From the NCBI GenBank assembly GCA_016708955.1, contig JADJES010000001.1, forward strand, positions 496,001-560,000: a stretch of DNA of 64,000 bases. The letters run 5' to 3'. Each line of letters begins with the position of its first letter. Position 1 is the stretch's first letter. Shown here one piece after another: positions 17,516-27,433 of this stretch. The DNA comes from Nitrosomonas sp. (GTDB lineage: Bacteria > Pseudomonadota > Gammaproteobacteria > Burkholderiales > Nitrosomonadaceae). Under the pieces are notes generated by a model. The model was not told where the DNA came from. It searched no databases and saw only the letters and a list, made by a program, of their open reading frames with translations. The position numbers were made by a program, and so were the translations under genes.

Positions 17516-18400
17516 ATGGCTGGCAGCAGAGAAGTACGAAATAAGATAAAGAGTGTAAAGAATACGCAAAAGATAACGCGTGCCATGGAAATGGTAGCGG
17601 CTTCCAAAATGCGTAAAGCGCAGGATCGTATGAAAAAAGCGAGGCCTTATGGAGAAAAAATACGTAATGTCGCTGCACATATGAGCCGAGCAAATACAGA
17701 ATATCGCCATCCTTTTTTGATTGAACGGGATACGGTAAAGCGTATTGGTATTATTATAGTGACTTCAGATAAAGGGCTTTGTGGTGGGTTGAACACTAAT
17801 GTTCTACGTAAAGCTATAAATCAAATGAAGGCTTGGCAGGCGGAAGGTGAACAAATTGAAGTTTGTTGCATAGGCAATAAAGGCCTAGGATTCATGAGTC
17901 GAATCGGTGCAAATGTTACTTCACAGGTTATAGGACTAGGAGATGCGCCGGATATGACAAGACTCATAGGCGCGGTTAAAGTAGTATTGGATGGATATAC
18001 GCAAGATCAATTCGATCGGGTGTATGTTTTTTATAATCGCTTTATCAATACTATGAAGCAAGAACCCGTGATGGAACAGTTGTTGCCATTGACAGACGAG
18101 CGTATGCAGAAAGAGGAACAAGGCAACGATAAGCCTAAAGCTTCATGGGATTATATTTATGAACCGGAAGCAAAGTCTGTTATAGACGATATTATGGTAC
18201 GTTATGTCGAGGCATTGATATATCAGGCTGTCACTGAGAATATGGCGTCCGAACAATCTGCTAGGATGGTAGCGATGAAAGCTGCATCTGATAATGCAGG
18301 AAGTGTCATTGATGAGTTGACATTGATTTATAACAAATCAAGACAAGCGGCAATTACCAAGGAATTGTCGGAAATTGTCGGCGGTGCGGCTGCTGTTTAA
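17516..18400 (+). CDS. atpG: ATP synthase subunit gamma (AtpG)
   Basis: 294-residue central rotor shaft. It starts 2 bases after atpA and shows the conserved N-terminal helix (REVRNKIKSVKNTQKITRAM), the SDKGLCGGLN loop near residue 83, and the C-terminal helix with AARMVAMKAA-like SARMVAMKAASDNAG. These two helices form the coiled coil that turns in the alpha3beta3 ring. Confidence 0.97.
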   Translation: MAGSREVRNKIKSVKNTQKITRAMEMVAASKMRKAQDRMKKARPYGEKIRNVAAHMSRANTEYRHPFLIERDTVKRIGIIIVTSDKGLCGGLNTNVLRKAINQMKAWQAEGEQIEVCCIGNKGLGFMSRIGANVTSQVIGLGDAPDMTRLIGAVKVVLDGYTQDQFDRVYVFYNRFINTMKQEPVMEQLLPLTDERMQKEEQGNDKPKASWDYIYEPEAKSVIDDIMVRYVEALIYQAVTENMASEQSARMVAMKAASDNAGSVIDELTLIYNKSRQAAITKELSEIVGGAAAV

Positions 18401-18431
18401 AACATTTTTAGTATTTAGTTAGGGAACAACA

Positions 18432-19811
18432 ATGAGTCAAGGAAAAATTGTTCAGTGTATTGGTGCTGTGATTGATGTGGAATTTTCACGTGAATCTATC
18501 CCAAAAGTATATGATGCGTTAATAATGGAAGGTTCTGAACTTACGCTGGAAGTACAGCAACAGCTGGGTGATGGCGTGGTGCGCACAATTGCACTGGGAT
18601 CTTCTGATGGGTTGCGCCGTGGAATGATGGTTAAAAATACGGGCAAACAAATTACTGTCCCTGTTGGAACCAAAACATTGGGACGTATTATGGATGTGCT
18701 GGGCCGCCCAATAGATGAAATGGGTGAAATTGGTGCAGAACAATACATGTCCATTCATCGAGAAGCGCCAGCATTCGACGAATTGTCAGCATCTACCGAA
18801 TTATTAGAAACTGGCATTAAAGTGATTGATTTGATTTGCCCGTTTGCAAAGGGTGGAAAAGTTGGATTATTTGGCGGTGCTGGTGTTGGTAAGACCGTTA
18901 ATATGATGGAGTTGATCCGTAATATTGCGATTGAACACAGTGGGTATTCCGTATTTGCTGGTGTGGGTGAACGTACTCGTGAAGGAAATGACTTTTATCA
19001 TGAGATGAAAGAATCGAAAGTACTTGATAAGGTTGCATTGGTTTATGGGCAAATGAATGAGCCACCTGGAAATCGTTTGCGCGTGGCGCTGACTGGCTTG
19101 ACCATGGCGGAGTCATTTCGAGATGAAGGTCGTGATGTATTATTCTTTGTTGATAATATTTACCGGTATACCTTGGCAGGGACCGAGGTATCAGCGTTGC
19201 TGGGACGTATGCCATCAGCAGTAGGTTATCAACCGACACTGGCTGAAGAAATGGGCCGTTTGCAAGAGCGGATCACATCGACAAAAACAGGCTCAATCAC
19301 ATCAATACAAGCTGTTTATGTACCAGCTGATGACTTAACGGATCCATCTCCAGCAACAACTTTTGGTCACCTGGATGCAACCGTTGTGTTATCGCGTGAC
19401 ATTGCTTCGTTAGGTATTTATCCAGCTGTCGATCCGTTGGATTCAACTTCGCGCCAGCTTGATCCACAAGTTGTGGGTGAAGAGCATTACAATACCGCAC
19501 GTGCTGTACAGCAAACTTTGCAACGCTATAAAGAATTAAGGGACATCATTGCTATTTTAGGTATGGATGAGTTATCACCTGAAGACAAATTGGCAGTAAG
19601 TCGTGCGAGAAAGATTCAACGTTTCTTATCACAACCATTTAACGTTGCTGAAGTTTTTACTGGATCTCCCGGAAAATATGTATCGCTCAAAGATACAATC
19701 AAAGGTTTCAAAGGTATTGTTGAAGGTGAATATGATGAGCTACCAGAGCAGGCGTTTTACATGGTAGGTGGCATCGAAGAAGCCGTTGAGAAAGCCAAGA
19801 CCCTTCAATAA
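18432..19811 (+). CDS. atpD: ATP synthase subunit beta (AtpD)
   Basis: 459-residue catalytic subunit of F1. Walker A GGAGVGKTV lies near residue 152, the catalytic Glu in GVGERTREGND near 180, and the Walker B DVLFFVDNIYR near 236. The DELSPEDK sequence is the DELSEED-equivalent lever that contacts gamma. Ribosome site agggaa precedes the ATG. Confidence 0.98.
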   Translation: MSQGKIVQCIGAVIDVEFSRESIPKVYDALIMEGSELTLEVQQQLGDGVVRTIALGSSDGLRRGMMVKNTGKQITVPVGTKTLGRIMDVLGRPIDEMGEIGAEQYMSIHREAPAFDELSASTELLETGIKVIDLICPFAKGGKVGLFGGAGVGKTVNMMELIRNIAIEHSGYSVFAGVGERTREGNDFYHEMKESKVLDKVALVYGQMNEPPGNRLRVALTGLTMAESFRDEGRDVLFFVDNIYRYTLAGTEVSALLGRMPSAVGYQPTLAEEMGRLQERITSTKTGSITSIQAVYVPADDLTDPSPATTFGHLDATVVLSRDIASLGIYPAVDPLDSTSRQLDPQVVGEEHYNTARAVQQTLQRYKELRDIIAILGMDELSPEDKLAVSRARKIQRFLSQPFNVAEVFTGSPGKYVSLKDTIKGFKGIVEGEYDELPEQAFYMVGGIEEAVEKAKTLQ

Positions 19812-19828
19812 ATTTAGAGAAAATATCA

Positions 19829-20251
19829 ATGGGCACCATTTTTCATCTTGATATCGTTAGTGCTGAAGAATCTATTTATTCCGGCCCAGTGGAATTTTTA
19901 GTTGCGCCAGCACAAATGGGTGAAGTAGGTATTTATCCACGTCATACTCCGATGTTGACAAGAATCAAATCTGGGATGGTGCGTATCAAAGCACAATTAA
20001 AAGAAGAAGAACTTATATACGTGTCTGGAGGTATGTTAGAAGTACAGCCTGATATAGTTACCATACTAGCAGATACAGCGGTGCGCAGTCATGATCTTGA
20101 TGAAGCCAAATCTATCGAGGCAAAACGAGCAGCAGAAGAAGCGATGAAAAATAGAGAGTCCGAGTTAGATTATGCGAAAGCCCAAGCAGAATTAATCGAA
20201 GCCATGGCGCAATTGGCTGCAATTGATAAATTAAGAAAACGCGGGCACTAA
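19829..20251 (+). CDS. atpC: ATP synthase subunit epsilon (AtpC)
   Basis: 140-residue subunit with an N-terminal beta sandwich (FHLDIVSAEESIYSG, GEVGIYPRHTPML) and a C-terminal helical hairpin rich in Ala, Glu and Lys that can inhibit ATP hydrolysis. It is the last gene of the operon; a hairpin terminator begins 16 bp after the stop. Confidence 0.97.
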   Translation: MGTIFHLDIVSAEESIYSGPVEFLVAPAQMGEVGIYPRHTPMLTRIKSGMVRIKAQLKEEELIYVSGGMLEVQPDIVTILADTAVRSHDLDEAKSIEAKRAAEEAMKNRESELDYAKAQAELIEAMAQLAAIDKLRKRGH

Positions 20252-20266
20252 TTAAATAACTGAAAG

Positions 20267-20296
20267 AAAAAAGGCGACGTATGTCGCCTTTTTTTT
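20267..20296 (+). terminator. Rho-independent terminator of the atp operon
   Basis: A ggcgac / gtcgcc stem extended by A/T pairs around a gtat loop, followed by an eight-T run (ccttttttttg). It lies 16 bp after atpC. Confidence 0.9.
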
Positions 20297-20486
20297 GTCC
20301 GCTATCTGAATTTTTGCTGATTGTATTCAATCAAGTTTCTTTGGTCAGCTTAATAAATGATAAAGTATTAAGTAACAATAGTCGTTCCTGATCATCCTCA
20401 AACTATGCTTCTTATAAATGAGAGGCGTGTATTCCATTATCGCTGATTGAATTGAATATACTTAAAAATAAAGGGAGTTCAATATT

Positions 20487-21859
20487 TTGACCAAGCTTAA
20501 TGTTGTAATACTAGCAGCAGGTGAAGGAAAACGCATGCGCTCATCTCTTCCGAAGGTATTGCATACTTTGGCGGGATGTTCATTGCTAATGCATGTAACC
20601 AACACAGCTCGTCGCTATCACCTGATAAAATCTGCATTGTCATCGGTCACGGAGGGGAGATGGTAAAGCAATCAGTTCTCGGCGATGATTTAACTTGGGT
20701 TCCGCAACCGCAACAATTGGGTACCGGGCATGCACTAATGCAAACACTGCCGTATCTTGATAGAAATGGTTTGACACTTGTGTTGTATGGAGATGTGCCG
20801 TTAATCAGCATTCAAACATTGCGAGAATTAATAGCTAAAGCAAAAGAAAAGCACTGTGTGTTGTTAACTGCTGAGATCGAGAATCCCTTTGGTTATGGCA
20901 GAATTGCGCGCGATCCTGATACAAGAGCAATTAAAGCTATTGTAGAGCAAAAAGACGCGAATACTGAGCAACTGGAGATTCATGAAATTAATACTGGAAT
21001 AATGCTGATACCCAATGATTATTTACATAACTGGTTGCCAAAAATCGAAAACAAAAACACGCAGCATGAATATTATTTGACCGATATCATTGCCTTGTCA
21101 GTTAAACAAGGCATTCAAGTCGAATCATCACAAACCAGAAATCTATGGGAAGTAATGGGCATTAATAACAAGTCTCAGCTTGCAGAACTTGAACGAATCT
21201 ATCAAAAACACTGTGCTGATAAGCTTTTGCATCTGGGAGTCAGTTTGATAGATCCGTCGCGAATTGATATAAGAGGAGAGCTTGTCTGCGGATCTGATGT
21301 TGAAATTGATATTGGCTGTATTTTTGAAGGAAACGTCAAGCTTGATGATTTTGTTCAAGTCGGCGCGCACTGTATATTAAAGAATGTAAAAGTTGCATCA
21401 GACACAACTATACTACCTTATAGCCACATTGAAGATGCCGAGATAGGTGAAAATTGCAAGATTGGACCATTTGCGCGGATACGACCCGGAACCAAGCTAT
21501 CAAACAAGGTGCATATCGGTAATTTTGTCGAAGTGAAAAATAGTCAAATCGCTTTAGGTAGTAAAGCAAATCATTTAAGCTATATTGGTGATTCCATTGT
21601 TGGGAAAAATGTTAATATCGGCGCCGGAACAATTACTTGTAATTATGATGGTGCGAATAAGCATCAAACGATTATAGAAGATGATGTATTTATTGGATCA
21701 GACACGCAGCTTATTGCGCCGGTGAGGGTTTCTAAAGGTTCAACAATTGGTGCTGGATCGACTATCACTAAGGAAACGCCGGAGGGCCAGCTAACTTTAT
21801 CCAGATCGAAGCAAGTGAGTGTTTCTGGCTGGAAGCGTCCGCAGAAGCCAAAAGTATAG
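20487..21859 (+). CDS. glmU: Bifunctional GlmU, frameshifted near the N-terminus as given
   Basis: GlmU acetylates glucosamine-1-phosphate and joins it to UTP, giving UDP-GlcNAc. From TTG 20487 (ribosome site aaggga) the frame reads LNVVILAAGEGKRMRSSLPKVLHTLAG, the uridylyltransferase signature, up to about 20612. The rest, LSPDKICIVIGHGGEM to the left-handed beta helix with GAGTITCNYDG and the C-terminal SGWKRP, is in another frame. One missing base at about 20612-20615 explains this; corrected length is about 457. Because GlmU is normally essential, a sequence error is more likely than a true pseudogene. glmS follows. Confidence 0.92.
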
Positions 21860-21920
21860 AATAGAATTATTGATTCAGTAGATTCTGCTTTATCAGCTTT
21901 AATTGCAAGGAGAATACACG

Positions 21921-23777
21921 ATGTGTGGAATAGTTGGTGCAGTAGCCAATGATAATATTGTTCCAATGTTGCTGGAAGGATTGCTACGCTTAGAGTATCG
22001 AGGGTATGACTCTGCCGGACTGGTTGTCACGTGTAATGGCCTGCAAAGATTGCGCACGACGGACCGCGTAACCGAATTGCAGAAGCTTGCAATTAAGCAG
22101 AAGACACAGGGGCTTGCGGGCATTGCCCATACACGCTGGGCGACGCATGGAGCACCGTCAGAGCGTAATGCGCATCCCCATTTCTCCGGAACTGTAGGAA
22201 CAGATACTAGAATCGCTATCGTGCATAATGGAATAATTGAAAACCATGAAATAATGCGCAAGCGCTTACAGGCGGAAGGATTTGAATTTATATCGGATAC
22301 CGATACCGAAGTTATTGCACACCTCATAGCATTTAATCTTAAGCGGACCGCTGATTTATTAAAAGCAGTTTGCGAATCTATTGCTGAATTACAAGGTGCT
22401 TACGCAATTGCTGTGATGGAAGAATCTCGACCTGAAAAGCTTGTTGTTGCACGTAACGGAGCGCCATTATTGCTGGGTTTGGGTGAAAGCGGGAATTATG
22501 CGGCTTCTGATGCATCTGCATTACTAAAAGCAACCAGGAATATGATTTATCTGGAAGAAGGCGATGTCGCTGAACTGACATGCAACGGATATCGCATTGT
22601 CAACTGTCTTAATGGCGGTTTAGTACAAGAAGTGGAACGCACGGTTCATGAAAGTAATCTAGCGAGTGAAGCAATAGAAATGGGGCCGTATGCACATTTC
22701 ATGCAGAAGGAGATATTTGAACAACCGAGTGCTGTGGCAAATACGCTGGAAATGGTATTTAGTGCGCAATCTATTTCACCCAATTTATTTGGAAGCGAAG
22801 CTGAGAAAATATTTAATAAAACCAGCAGTATTCTGATACTAGCCTGCGGAACCAGCTATCATGCAGGCTTAGTTGCTCGTTACTGGCTGGAAACTGTTGC
22901 TGGATTGCCATGTAATGTTGAAATGGCGAGCGAATACCGTTATCGTGACCCCATTGCAGACCCAACTACTTTAGTGGTTGGCATTTCCCAATCGGGAGAA
23001 ACTGCAGATACTCTGGCGGCCATGGGTTATGCGAAGAAACTGGGCCATCAATACAGCCTTGCCATTTGCAACGTACCGGAAAGTGCTCTGATACGTCAAA
23101 CTGATCTGCGTTTTCTCACTCGTGCAGGTCCGGAAATTGGTGTGGCCTCGACCAAAGCGTTTACTACGCAGCTAGCATCACTTTTACTGCTAACGGTGAC
23201 ACTGGCTAAGATGCGCCATAAATTATCTATCGAAGATGAACAAGAGATGATCATGGCGCTACGTCATTTACCGGTAGCTCTGCAGCATGCACTACAAGTC
23301 GAGCCGCAAGTGAAGATTTGGGCAAAAAGTTTTGCACAAAAGCGCCATGCATTATTTCTTGGACGCGGTGTTCATTATCCAGTTGCTATGGAAGGCGCAC
23401 TTAAGCTCAAAGAGATTTCTTATATACATGCTGAAGCCTATGCAGCTGGAGAATTAAAACATGGTCCGTTAGCTTTAGTAGATAGCGAAATGCCAGTTGT
23501 TGCAATAGCGCCAAATGATCAGCTGTTGGGTAAACTGAAATCGAACTTGCAAGAAGTGCATGCGCGAGGTGGTGAACTCTATGTATTTGCGGATGCAGAT
23601 TCCCAGATAGTGCAAGGTGAGAATCTGCATGTAATCCGATTAGCAGAGCATGCTGGTTTACTCAGCCCAATTCTTCATACGATCCCGCTTCAGCTATTGG
23701 CTTATCATGTTGCCTTAGAGAAAGGAACTGATGTTGATAAACCACGGAATCTAGCTAAAGCAGTAACGGTAGAATAA
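21921..23777 (+). CDS. glmS: Glucosamine-6-phosphate synthase GlmS
   Basis: 618-residue amidotransferase that makes glucosamine-6-phosphate from fructose-6-phosphate and glutamine. The start at 21921 puts the catalytic Cys directly after Met (CGIVGAV), needed for N-terminal nucleophile chemistry; an upstream ATG would block it. LRLEYRGYDSAG, THGAPSERNAHPH and two SIS sugar-isomerase domains (ACGTSYHAG, SQSGETADT, EGALKLKEISYIHAEAY) are clear, and it ends KAVTVE. A ribosome site (aaggag) precedes the start. No glmS ribozyme is expected in this phylum and none was seen. Confidence 0.97.
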   Translation: MCGIVGAVANDNIVPMLLEGLLRLEYRGYDSAGLVVTCNGLQRLRTTDRVTELQKLAIKQKTQGLAGIAHTRWATHGAPSERNAHPHFSGTVGTDTRIAIVHNGIIENHEIMRKRLQAEGFEFISDTDTEVIAHLIAFNLKRTADLLKAVCESIAELQGAYAIAVMEESRPEKLVVARNGAPLLLGLGESGNYAASDASALLKATRNMIYLEEGDVAELTCNGYRIVNCLNGGLVQEVERTVHESNLASEAIEMGPYAHFMQKEIFEQPSAVANTLEMVFSAQSISPNLFGSEAEKIFNKTSSILILACGTSYHAGLVARYWLETVAGLPCNVEMASEYRYRDPIADPTTLVVGISQSGETADTLAAMGYAKKLGHQYSLAICNVPESALIRQTDLRFLTRAGPEIGVASTKAFTTQLASLLLLTVTLAKMRHKLSIEDEQEMIMALRHLPVALQHALQVEPQVKIWAKSFAQKRHALFLGRGVHYPVAMEGALKLKEISYIHAEAYAAGELKHGPLALVDSEMPVVAIAPNDQLLGKLKSNLQEVHARGGELYVFADADSQIVQGENLHVIRLAEHAGLLSPILHTIPLQLLAYHVALEKGTDVDKPRNLAKAVTVE

Positions 23778-23928
23778 GGACAATCTGATAAAGATGGGAA
23801 TAAATGTATTTAAATTCTGAAATATGTTATGTAAAATAATTAATCGTTTTAAGTGACTAGAGTTCAGTATTTTATCCATAAGCTATGGGGTGGTAACATA
23901 AATCTACTTTCATAAAGGGCACAGATAA

Positions 23929-24654
23929 ATGGCAGGTCATAGCAAATGGGCCAATATCAAACACAAAAAAGCTGCGCAGGATGCGAAACGCGGTAAGGTG
24001 TTTACGCGGCTTATTAAGGAAATAACCGTAGCTGCTCGTATGGGTGGCGGGGATCCGGATAGTAATCCGCGCTTACGCTTAGCGGTGGATAAGGCATACG
24101 ATCAGAATATGCCGAAGGACAATGTGGAGCGTGCGATTAAGCGTGGTAGTGGCACTCTGGATGGCGCTGATTATGAAGAAATTCGTTATGAAGGCTATGG
24201 CATAGCGGGTGCTGCTGTGATGGTTGATTGCATGACAGATAATCGTGTTCGCACTGTGGCTGATGTACGCCATGCCTTTACGAAGTATGGTGGCAATCTG
24301 GGTACGGACGGTTCCGTCAATTTCTTATTCAAACACTGCGGTCAATTAATTTTTGCACCAGGAACCAATGAAGATAAGCTCATAGAAATCGCATTGGAGG
24401 GTGGAGCCGAAGATGTGATCAGCAATGAGGATGGTAGTATCGAAGTAATTACTGATCCCTATGAATTTATAAACGTTAAAGAGGCATTGGAGAAAGCGGG
24501 ATTCAAGGCTGAATTGGCGGAAGTGACCATGAAACCAAGCAATGAGGCTGTATTGTCTGGTGATGATGCTGTGAAAATGCAAAAATTACTGGATGCTCTG
24601 GAAAATCTTGATGATGTGCAAAATGTATACACCACAGCAATTCTTGAAGAATAA
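23929..24654 (+). CDS. yebC: YebC/PmpR-family regulator
   Basis: 241-residue protein starting AGHSKWANIKHKKAAQDAKRGK, the family signature. YebC proteins act as transcriptional regulators in some bacteria and as ribosome-associated factors that ease polyproline translation in others. It lies 8 bp upstream of ruvC, a very common arrangement. Length and motifs are normal. Confidence 0.95.
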   Translation: MAGHSKWANIKHKKAAQDAKRGKVFTRLIKEITVAARMGGGDPDSNPRLRLAVDKAYDQNMPKDNVERAIKRGSGTLDGADYEEIRYEGYGIAGAAVMVDCMTDNRVRTVADVRHAFTKYGGNLGTDGSVNFLFKHCGQLIFAPGTNEDKLIEIALEGGAEDVISNEDGSIEVITDPYEFINVKEALEKAGFKAELAEVTMKPSNEAVLSGDDAVKMQKLLDALENLDDVQNVYTTAILEE

Positions 24655-24662
24655 ATATTATA

Positions 24663-25196
24663 TTGGCAGGTGACAAAATCCGTATTCTTGGCATAGATCC
24701 TGGTTTACGTATTACCGGTTTTGGTGTGATCGATAAAATTGGAAGTAATTTAACCTATGTCAGCAGTGGTAGTGTTAAAACCTTTGAAGGTGAATTGCCT
24801 TCTCGTCTCAAATTAATTCTGGATAATTTGAGTGAAGTTATCACGCAATACAAGCCCGAACATGCTGCTATTGAGCAAGTTTTTGTTAATATCAATCCCC
24901 AGTCTACATTATTACTAGGTCAGGCACGTGGCGCGGCTATTTGCGCTGCAGTGATGAATGATCTGATCGTGGCTGAATATACTGCGTTGCAAATAAAACA
25001 AGCCGTAGTGGGTAATGGTCATGCCAAAAAAGATCAAGTGCAAGAAATGGTTACGCGGCTACTTAATCTGGCAGGCAGTCCAAGTGCTGATGCGGCAGAT
25101 GCATTGGCTTGTGCGATATGTCATGCCCATGGTGGAATGGGGCTGGGAAAGATTGCGACAACGGGCTACCGCATGAAACGAGGGCGTTTAGTATGA
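24663..25196 (+). CDS. ruvC: Holliday junction resolvase RuvC
   Basis: 177-residue endonuclease that cuts Holliday junctions. The start is TTG at 24663. The first catalytic Asp is in ILGIDPGLRITGFG, a catalytic Glu is in AIEQVFVN, and the C-terminal acidic pair is in SADAADALACAICH. Its stop overlaps the ruvA ATG (ATGA), so the genes are coupled. Confidence 0.96.
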   Translation: MAGDKIRILGIDPGLRITGFGVIDKIGSNLTYVSSGSVKTFEGELPSRLKLILDNLSEVITQYKPEHAAIEQVFVNINPQSTLLLGQARGAAICAAVMNDLIVAEYTALQIKQAVVGNGHAKKDQVQEMVTRLLNLAGSPSADAADALACAICHAHGGMGLGKIATTGYRMKRGRLV

Positions 25197-25777
25197 TAGG
25201 GCGAATAACCGGAATTTTGCTGGAAAAGCACCCACCGCAGGTACTGTTGGATGTTCAGGGGATTGGTTATGAAATAGATGTGCCAATGAGTACTTTTTAT
25301 GACCTTCCGGCGACCGGTGTACAAGCAACATTGTATACGCATCTTCTGATACGTGAAGATGTGCATCTGTTATTTGGTTTCGCAACAGAATCAGAGCGTC
25401 AGACTTTTCGACAACTGATCAAAATTACGGGTGTGGGTGCAAGAACTGCACTGGCGCTTTTGTCGGGGTTGAGTGTGACTGATTTGTATCGCGCTGTGGG
25501 AGAGCAGGATAGTACGCGACTCATTCGAGTGCCCGGTATCGGGAAAAAAACAGCTGAGCGCTTATTGCTGGAGTTGCGGGATAAGCTGGGCACTACAGGG
25601 ATTGACTTAGACCAGAGTTTATCGAAGCCAACCAATGGCAGTGACATACTCAATGCATTGTTATCACTAGGTTATAATGATCGGGAAGCGGGTTGGGCCA
25701 TTAAGCAAACCGCATCGAATGCAACCGTGTCCGATGGCATACGGCAAGCGTTGCAACTATTATCTAAGGAAAAGTAA
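25193..25777 (+). CDS. ruvA: Holliday junction branch migration protein RuvA
   Basis: 194-residue junction-binding subunit. Starting at 25193 it reads MIGRITGILLEKHPPQVLLD, the normal N-terminus; the frame is open upstream inside ruvC, but that is not the gene start. Helix-hairpin-helix motifs ITGVGARTALALLSG and VPGIGKKTAERLL mark domain II, and a C-terminal ALLSLGYNDREA helix binds RuvB. Confidence 0.96.
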   Translation: MIGRITGILLEKHPPQVLLDVQGIGYEIDVPMSTFYDLPATGVQATLYTHLLIREDVHLLFGFATESERQTFRQLIKITGVGARTALALLSGLSVTDLYRAVGEQDSTRLIRVPGIGKKTAERLLLELRDKLGTTGIDLDQSLSKPTNGSDILNALLSLGYNDREAGWAIKQTASNATVSDGIRQALQLLSKEK

Positions 25778-25802
25778 TCAGAACGTGACTTGGACCTAAT
25801 GA

Positions 25803-26849
25803 ATGATTGAAACAGATCGACTTGTTGCTGCAGCACCTGCGTCATCCCAAGAAGAAATTCTGGAACGGGCGCTACGCCCAAAACAACTGGAAGAGTATGT
25901 CGGTCAGGAAAAGATTCGTGGGCAACTGCAGATATTCATAGAAGCAGCCAGAAATCGCCATGAAGCGCTTGATCATGTTTTGTTATTCGGTCCACCAGGC
26001 TTAGGTAAAACTACGCTTGCACATATCATTGCCAGAGAAATGGGCGTTAATCTGCGCCAAACTTCTGGTCCGGTTCTGGAACGTCCGGGTGACCTTGCAG
26101 CTTTGCTGACAAACCTGGAGCCTAATGATGTTTTATTTATCGATGAAATACATCGCCTTTCCCCGATGGTCGAGGAGATACTTTATCCCGCTCTGGAAGA
26201 CTATCAACTTGATATTATGATTGGTGAGGGGCCAGCTGCGCGTTCTGTGAAATTGGATTTACCCGCATTTACCCTGGTTGGCGCTACTACGCGCGCAGGT
26301 ATGCTTACTAATCCATTGCGCGATCGTTTCGGCATTGTTTCACGTTTGGAATTTTACACACCGGAAGAGCTTAGCAAAATTGTCATCCGATCTGCTGGGT
26401 TATTGAAAGTGGAAATATCGCACGATGGTGCATTTGAAATTGCGCGTCGCTCGCGTGGTACACCACGGATTGTTAATCGATTATTGCGTCGTGTGCGTGA
26501 TTTTGCAGAAGTTAAAGCTGATGGGCATGTGACTCATGCAGTAGCCGACGCAGCATTAAGTATGTTGGATGTGGATGCAATCGGGTTGGATGTCATGGAT
26601 CGAAAGTTGTTGTTGGCTGTAATAGAAAAATTTAGCGGGGGGCCAGTTGGCGTTGATAATCTCGCGGCGGCAATAAGTGAAGAGCGTGACACAATTGAAG
26701 ATGTGCTAGAGCCTTATTTGATTCAGCAAGGATTCTTGAAGCGCACGCCAAGGGGGCGCATGGCAACTGCAGCGACTTATCAACATTTTGACATCGCACT
26801 ACCAAGAAATGGGTTAAGCGGCGCTTTCTGGGAAGATAATAACTTATAA
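25803..26849 (+). CDS. ruvB: Holliday junction helicase RuvB
   Basis: 348-residue AAA+ motor. Walker A is GPPGLGKTTLA near residue 64, Walker B is DVLFIDEIHRL near 108, sensor 1 lies in LVGATTRAGML, and the winged-helix C-terminus has TPRGRMAT. It completes ruvC-ruvA-ruvB. Length is normal. Confidence 0.97.
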   Translation: MIETDRLVAAAPASSQEEILERALRPKQLEEYVGQEKIRGQLQIFIEAARNRHEALDHVLLFGPPGLGKTTLAHIIAREMGVNLRQTSGPVLERPGDLAALLTNLEPNDVLFIDEIHRLSPMVEEILYPALEDYQLDIMIGEGPAARSVKLDLPAFTLVGATTRAGMLTNPLRDRFGIVSRLEFYTPEELSKIVIRSAGLLKVEISHDGAFEIARRSRGTPRIVNRLLRRVRDFAEVKADGHVTHAVADAALSMLDVDAIGLDVMDRKLLLAVIEKFSGGPVGVDNLAAAISEERDTIEDVLEPYLIQQGFLKRTPRGRMATAATYQHFDIALPRNGLSGAFWEDNNL

Positions 26850-26874
26850 TCAATCATTTTATCGTTCACGACTT

Positions 26875-27315
26875 ATGCAAATTCAAACATTACGCATCAT
26901 CGTAGCTTTATTACTTACCCTGGTTGTTATGTTGTATTTTTATACCAATCGAGAAAAAGATTATTACAGTAAGAGTGCAGAACCAGCTGTTGCCAGGATA
27001 CTGACTGAAATCTCTGGCTGGGAAAAGCAAACGCTCTTGACACATTTGGCACCAGAAGCTAAGCAAACAGTGAGTGACGAACAGCTGGATAAACTAATGA
27101 ATCTGTATCGCAGCTTTGGTAAATTTCGGTCTATTGAAGAACTTAATTTTTCGCGTACAGTCAGTGCATTTTCACTTGTGGGTGAGAAGCGCATCAATTA
27201 TTCAGGCATTGCAAAATTTGATGCCGGGCTCGTAAATATGAATATCACTTTATTAGAACGAGGAGGATTCTTTCTTGTTTACAACTTTACATTAGCAAAA
27301 GCTACACAAGAATAG
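26875..27315 (+). CDS. Membrane-anchored hypothetical protein
   Basis: 146 residues, family not recognised. One N-terminal membrane helix (IIVALLLTLVVMLYFY) anchors a domain with helical QLDKLMNLYRSFGKF and beta strands near the C-terminus (FFLVYNFTLA). The topology suggests a periplasmic domain. It starts 25 bp after ruvB and may be in the same transcript. Confidence 0.65.
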   Translation: MQIQTLRIIVALLLTLVVMLYFYTNREKDYYSKSAEPAVARILTEISGWEKQTLLTHLAPEAKQTVSDEQLDKLMNLYRSFGKFRSIEELNFSRTVSAFSLVGEKRINYSGIAKFDAGLVNMNITLLERGGFFLVYNFTLAKATQE

Positions 27316-27433
27316 GGTAATTAATTGATCAGTCTAATTCATGCTATTATGCCTTGAACTATATCTGGGTTATTATAGTCTTATTTGTCGTTAGAATAGT
27401 CTTGTATTAATTTTATAGTGGAGGCGTTTTATT

